Source: Botrimarina colliarenosi (GTDB lineage: Bacteria > Planctomycetota > Planctomycetia > Pirellulales > Lacipirellulaceae). From it: 64,000 bases of DNA. Both the position numbers and the translations under genes were made by a program. The notes below the pieces were generated by a model that saw only the letters and a program-made list of their open reading frames with translations, made no database searches and was not told the origin of the DNA. The stretch is taken from NCBI RefSeq assembly GCF_007859955.1, contig NZ_SJPR01000002.1:544353-608352 (forward strand), in the 5' to 3' direction. Positions 61,533-64,000 of this stretch are shown here, piece by piece (position 1 is the first letter of the stretch; the number at the start of each line of letters is the position of its first letter).

Positions 61533-62718
61533 TATCCGGCCTCCTGCTTTTCCCGGCTGCGGCCAATGCCCGCCAAGCCTCTTGCACTGGCTTACCGTCG
61601 TGGTCGTAGGCTCGGCCAAAACCGAAGGCCTGAAGGATCCGCTCGGCGGCGAGATGCTGATCGGGCGTTGCGCCGCCGTCAAGCGTTCGCGAAGCATCGC
61701 CTGGTTGCGATCGCCATGTCGTCTTAGATTGACGACTCAGATGCGGTCTTGCTCGTTCCACGTCGTCTCTTCCAAGAAATCGGAACAATTCGTCGAGAAC
61801 CCCCGTGTCGGTTAGCAGCTCTTCGTAGTGAACGACATGGCATCGCGGGTTCGTGAGCACTCCGCTGTCTACCAGAACACGGTACGCGATCGCCCACGAC
61901 AAGACGGCGCGGTCAAACGAGGGTGCGGCGTCGATCTCCGCAATCAACGGCATGAAGGGATGCAGGTGGTCAGCGACAAGTTCGTGATCATCTTGGTAAT
62001 CTGCGCTCGAGGCATAACGCCATTGATATTTTGCTTGCGAAGCGGCCGTCGCAAGCGGGTTCCGCACAAGGAGAACCCACTTGTGCTCAGGAAACCATCG
62101 GAGAAGCCAGGGCAGATAGAGGAGGCAACTGATGTCCTTGATGATCCGGCGGTTGTAGAGCAGTCCTCGGTTGTAAGCGTCCGGCACCGAGTCTTTCGAC
62201 CGGCCCCCCAGTATAGCTGACGCCACGTCATATCTGTCGGCGTCGCTAGATTCAGGGCGGGTGTAGCCCCGGTTATCGCCAAAGCCCCGGCAGAGCGGGG
62301 TCTCTGAGAATCGACGCGAGTGGGTGAAGGGTTCGAACAAGTACCGATGATCTCGTCGATAGTTGATAATCTCCGATAGCCAGGTGGTTCCACTCCGCCC
62401 CTTCCCCATCACCACAACGACATCGGATGGGGGCGTCGTGTCTCTTACAACGTGCGGGTAGACGCGTCGGAATAAACCTCTCGCGTGCCGATAAAGTCGG
62501 CTGTTTCTTACTCCGGAGTTGACGTTGAAGCGATTCGTTAAGACGCCTTCGGAGTAGCGATGCGAGTTGGGGCACTCCGTGGAATGTTCTTGGGAGTCGT
62601 CGCCGATCACCAACTTAGTCAGGCGGCAAGCCTGTGCCGTATCGCTGCGGAGCGCCACTAGCAACGGGCCAACGCGGTTGCAGGTCGGGACGACGACGGA
62701 TAGGAGTGGCTGAGTCAC
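61522..62718 (-). CDS. Chimeric protein: GT2 N-terminal remnant joined to a sulfotransferase domain
   Basis: 398 residues from a GTG. Residues 1-55 look like the opening of a GT2 enzyme (LLSVVVPTCNRVGPLLVALR, then LVIGDDS), but the fold stops before the DxD site. From about residue 95 the protein is a sulfotransferase: VVVVMGKGRSGTTWLSEI (5'-PSB loop) and WVLLVRNPLATAAS (3'-PB region). The gene is visibly lower in GC than its neighbours and sits between wzm and wzt, which are normally adjacent. It may have arisen by recombination and lateral transfer. The sulfotransferase part looks intact. Confidence 0.82.
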   Translation of the reverse strand: MTQPLLSVVVPTCNRVGPLLVALRSDTAQACRLTKLVIGDDSQEHSTECPNSHRYSEGVLTNRFNVNSGVRNSRLYRHARGLFRRVYPHVVRDTTPPSDVVVVMGKGRSGTTWLSEIINYRRDHRYLFEPFTHSRRFSETPLCRGFGDNRGYTRPESSDADRYDVASAILGGRSKDSVPDAYNRGLLYNRRIIKDISCLLYLPWLLRWFPEHKWVLLVRNPLATAASQAKYQWRYASSADYQDDHELVADHLHPFMPLIAEIDAAPSFDRAVLSWAIAYRVLVDSGVLTNPRCHVVHYEELLTDTGVLDELFRFLGRDDVERARPHLSRQSKTTWRSQPGDASRTLDGGATPDQHLAAERILQAFGFGRAYDHDGKPVQEAWRALAAAGKSRRPDSVV

Positions 62719-62785
62719 AGAGCGTTAGCAGGCATTTCACGAAGCGTCTTGGAGCTTTCGGCGGCGCCTCCGAGCGGCCTCTTCT

Positions 62786-63703
62786 TCAGACGATATCGGC
62801 GAACCGGTCCTCCATACGAGCGAAGTAGGCAAGCCCCACCGCCATGCAAACCGCGGTGCTAATCGCGCCGACGGCCCACATGGCCGGATGGGCGGGTGTG
62901 TCGAGCAGGCACCAGCGGAAGAACTCGATCGGACCCGCCACCGGCAGCAAGCCGTAGAGCGGCCGCCAAGCATCGGGCAGGCGACTGGCCGGCCAGAAAA
63001 CCGGCGCGGCAAAGATGGCGAATTGGGTGATGAAGGGGACCACATACCGCACATCGCGGTACTCGACGTTCAACGCGGCGAGCGGCAGTCCCACCGACAG
63101 AGCGGCGACGAACGTCCAGAGCACGGCGACCGGCAGCAGAAGCACCTGCAGAGGCGGAACAAACGTCGAGGTCCCTGGCAGAAACGGCAACAACGCCAGG
63201 ACAACCAGAACGAGCCCGAATTGGACCATCAGATCGATGAGCGTCACCATCACGGCGCTGACCGGGATGATGAGCCGCGGAAAGAAGACCTTCTTAAGCA
63301 TGTTCTGGGCGCCAACCAATGACACGCTGCTGGTCTGCAGTCCCGTATTGAACAGCATCCAGGGGAGTTGGCTGACCAGGTAGAACAGGAAGGCGGGCTC
63401 GACGCCGTCGGTCCCGACGCCGGCGGCGCGGCCGAAGACCATGACGCCGACCACCGTAAATGCGATCGGTTGAATCAGCGCCCAGGCGGCGCCAATCACG
63501 GTCTGCTTGTAGCGGACCTTGATGTCGCGCATCGCAAAGATGACGAACAACTCCCGATACCGCCAGAGCTCGGCCACATTGATGGCGCGCCACCCGGTTG
63601 AGGGCCGCAGGTAGCGGGCCTCGGGCTGCGTCGACGCGGGAGCGGGCGGGTCGCCGCGACGGATCGCGTCGACGGGGCGGTTAAGGCTCGTGGTGGCTGG
63701 CAT
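62786..63703 (-). CDS. wzm: Polysaccharide ABC exporter permease (Wzm-like, ABC-2 type)
   Basis: 305 residues, six membrane helices after a 45-residue N-terminal tail. The ABC-2 marks are RDIKVRYKQTVIGAAWALIQP before helix 1 and NVEYRDVRYVVPFITQ before helix 5. With the Wzt-like ATPase it would carry an undecaprenyl-linked or free glycan across the inner membrane. It is the first gene of the cluster in transcription order. The 137 bases upstream should hold the promoter; a possible -10-like TAAATT occurs about 20 bases before the ATG on the minus strand. Confidence 0.93.
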   Translation of the reverse strand: MPATTSLNRPVDAIRRGDPPAPASTQPEARYLRPSTGWRAINVAELWRYRELFVIFAMRDIKVRYKQTVIGAAWALIQPIAFTVVGVMVFGRAAGVGTDGVEPAFLFYLVSQLPWMLFNTGLQTSSVSLVGAQNMLKKVFFPRLIIPVSAVMVTLIDLMVQFGLVLVVLALLPFLPGTSTFVPPLQVLLLPVAVLWTFVAALSVGLPLAALNVEYRDVRYVVPFITQFAIFAAPVFWPASRLPDAWRPLYGLLPVAGPIEFFRWCLLDTPAHPAMWAVGAISTAVCMAVGLAYFARMEDRFADIV

Positions 63704-63840
63704 AGCAGTAACAATTTACGATCTCGAACCGCCAACCATGGCCATCCTTCCGACGAAAGCGGCAAACCTGGCCGACCTCGATGAACTCTTCTGTTGAATT
63801 AGCCGCACTACCGGCGCCACGGGGGGGCGGCGTTTGCGGG

Positions 63841-64000
63841 CTAACTATCCGCGCGGAGGGGCAGGCCATTCGATGGTTCCCCCGGGTTGGAATGGTCTTC
63901 TTCCGGCGCTTCGATGCGGGCCTCCGCGGCGACCTCGAGATTGTCGAAGCGCTGGGCGGTGACTTTGTTTTGTGAGACGCCGCTGAGGGGGACGCCCCCG
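63841..64000 (-). CDS. C-terminal end of an unidentified protein (partial, runs off the right edge)
   Basis: On the minus strand the frame is open from the window edge to a TAG at 63843-63841, giving 53 residues with a natural composition (NKVTAQRFDNLEVAAEARIE, then an acidic, Pro-rich tail EAPEEDHSNPGEP). It precedes wzm by about 137 bases in the same direction, so it may be another gene of the polysaccharide cluster. The family cannot be told. The plus-strand frame across the same stretch looks like a shadow. Confidence 0.45.
   Translation of the reverse strand, partial: GGVPLSGVSQNKVTAQRFDNLEVAAEARIEAPEEDHSNPGEPSNGLPLRADS

Noticed and set aside
63781..63975. 64-codon plus-strand frame at the right edge
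   Set aside because: No ribosome site. The minus-strand frame over the same bases has a more natural protein composition and runs off the window.

Overview
The window comes from a high-GC planctomycete, most likely Pirellulales (Lacipirellulaceae-like). This is inferred from family content, not from a search: a paired DUF1552/DUF1592 operon with a PA14 insert, a DUF1559 protein, secreted Gfo/Idh and galactose mutarotase proteins, a CvpA protein with a Pro/Trp-rich tail, and families of palindromic intergenic repeats. I see no rRNA, CRISPR array, transposase or prophage. There is one tRNA (Arg, anticodon CCG).

Layout. 0-6.2 kb: a protein kinase, accA, two small envelope genes, a 28-bp dif-like site (3360-3387), a GNAT acetyltransferase, a nucleoside hydrolase and trpD. 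6.3-16 kb: a DUF1559 protein, the DUF1552/DUF1592 pair, a nitroreductase, a ChlI/MoxR-type AAA+ ATPase with an in-frame repeat insertion, and a Tat-exported oxidoreductase. 16-22 kb: a TolC/HlyD/ABC export operon with a degenerate ATPase. 22-35 kb: galM, a DCC-family protein, tRNA-Arg, a very divergent phosphoglycerate kinase-like gene, assorted membrane proteins, dtd, a ZIP transporter and pdxA. 35-40 kb: a molybdate-type ABC importer whose permease gene lies on the opposite strand, behind a two-component system. 40.5-48.4 kb: a tightly overlapped four-gene inorganic-carbon operon (DabA, DabB, a second proton-channel subunit, and a SulP transporter whose C-terminus looks PII-like). 48.4-63.7 kb: a fourteen-gene minus-strand cluster for making and exporting a probably sulfated polysaccharide (Wzm/Wzt exporter, eight glycosyltransferases, an O-antigen ligase/polymerase-like protein, an FkbM methyltransferase and two sulfotransferases). 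Partial genes run off both ends.

How the genes work together. The dab operon should couple proton influx to CO2 hydration (DabA/DabB) and add bicarbonate or anion uptake (SulP); the divergently transcribed two-component system is a possible regulator. In the polysaccharide cluster, GT2 and GT4 enzymes would build a glycan, FkbM and the sulfotransferases would decorate it, and Wzm/Wzt would move it across the inner membrane. Many junctions there overlap by a few bases, so translation is probably coupled.

Most notable signals: (1) the SulP-STAS-PII-like fusion in the dab operon; (2) a dif-like site around which the KOPS-like octamer GGGCAGGG changes strand; (3) two copies of an 85-90 bp palindrome whose arms differ by compensated substitutions; (4) a repeat inserted in frame in an AAA+ gene; (5) a glycosyltransferase/sulfotransferase chimera of low GC lodged between wzm and wzt; (6) an ABC exporter lacking its catalytic glutamate and H-loop histidine; (7) a phosphoglycerate kinase relative missing several substrate-binding residues.
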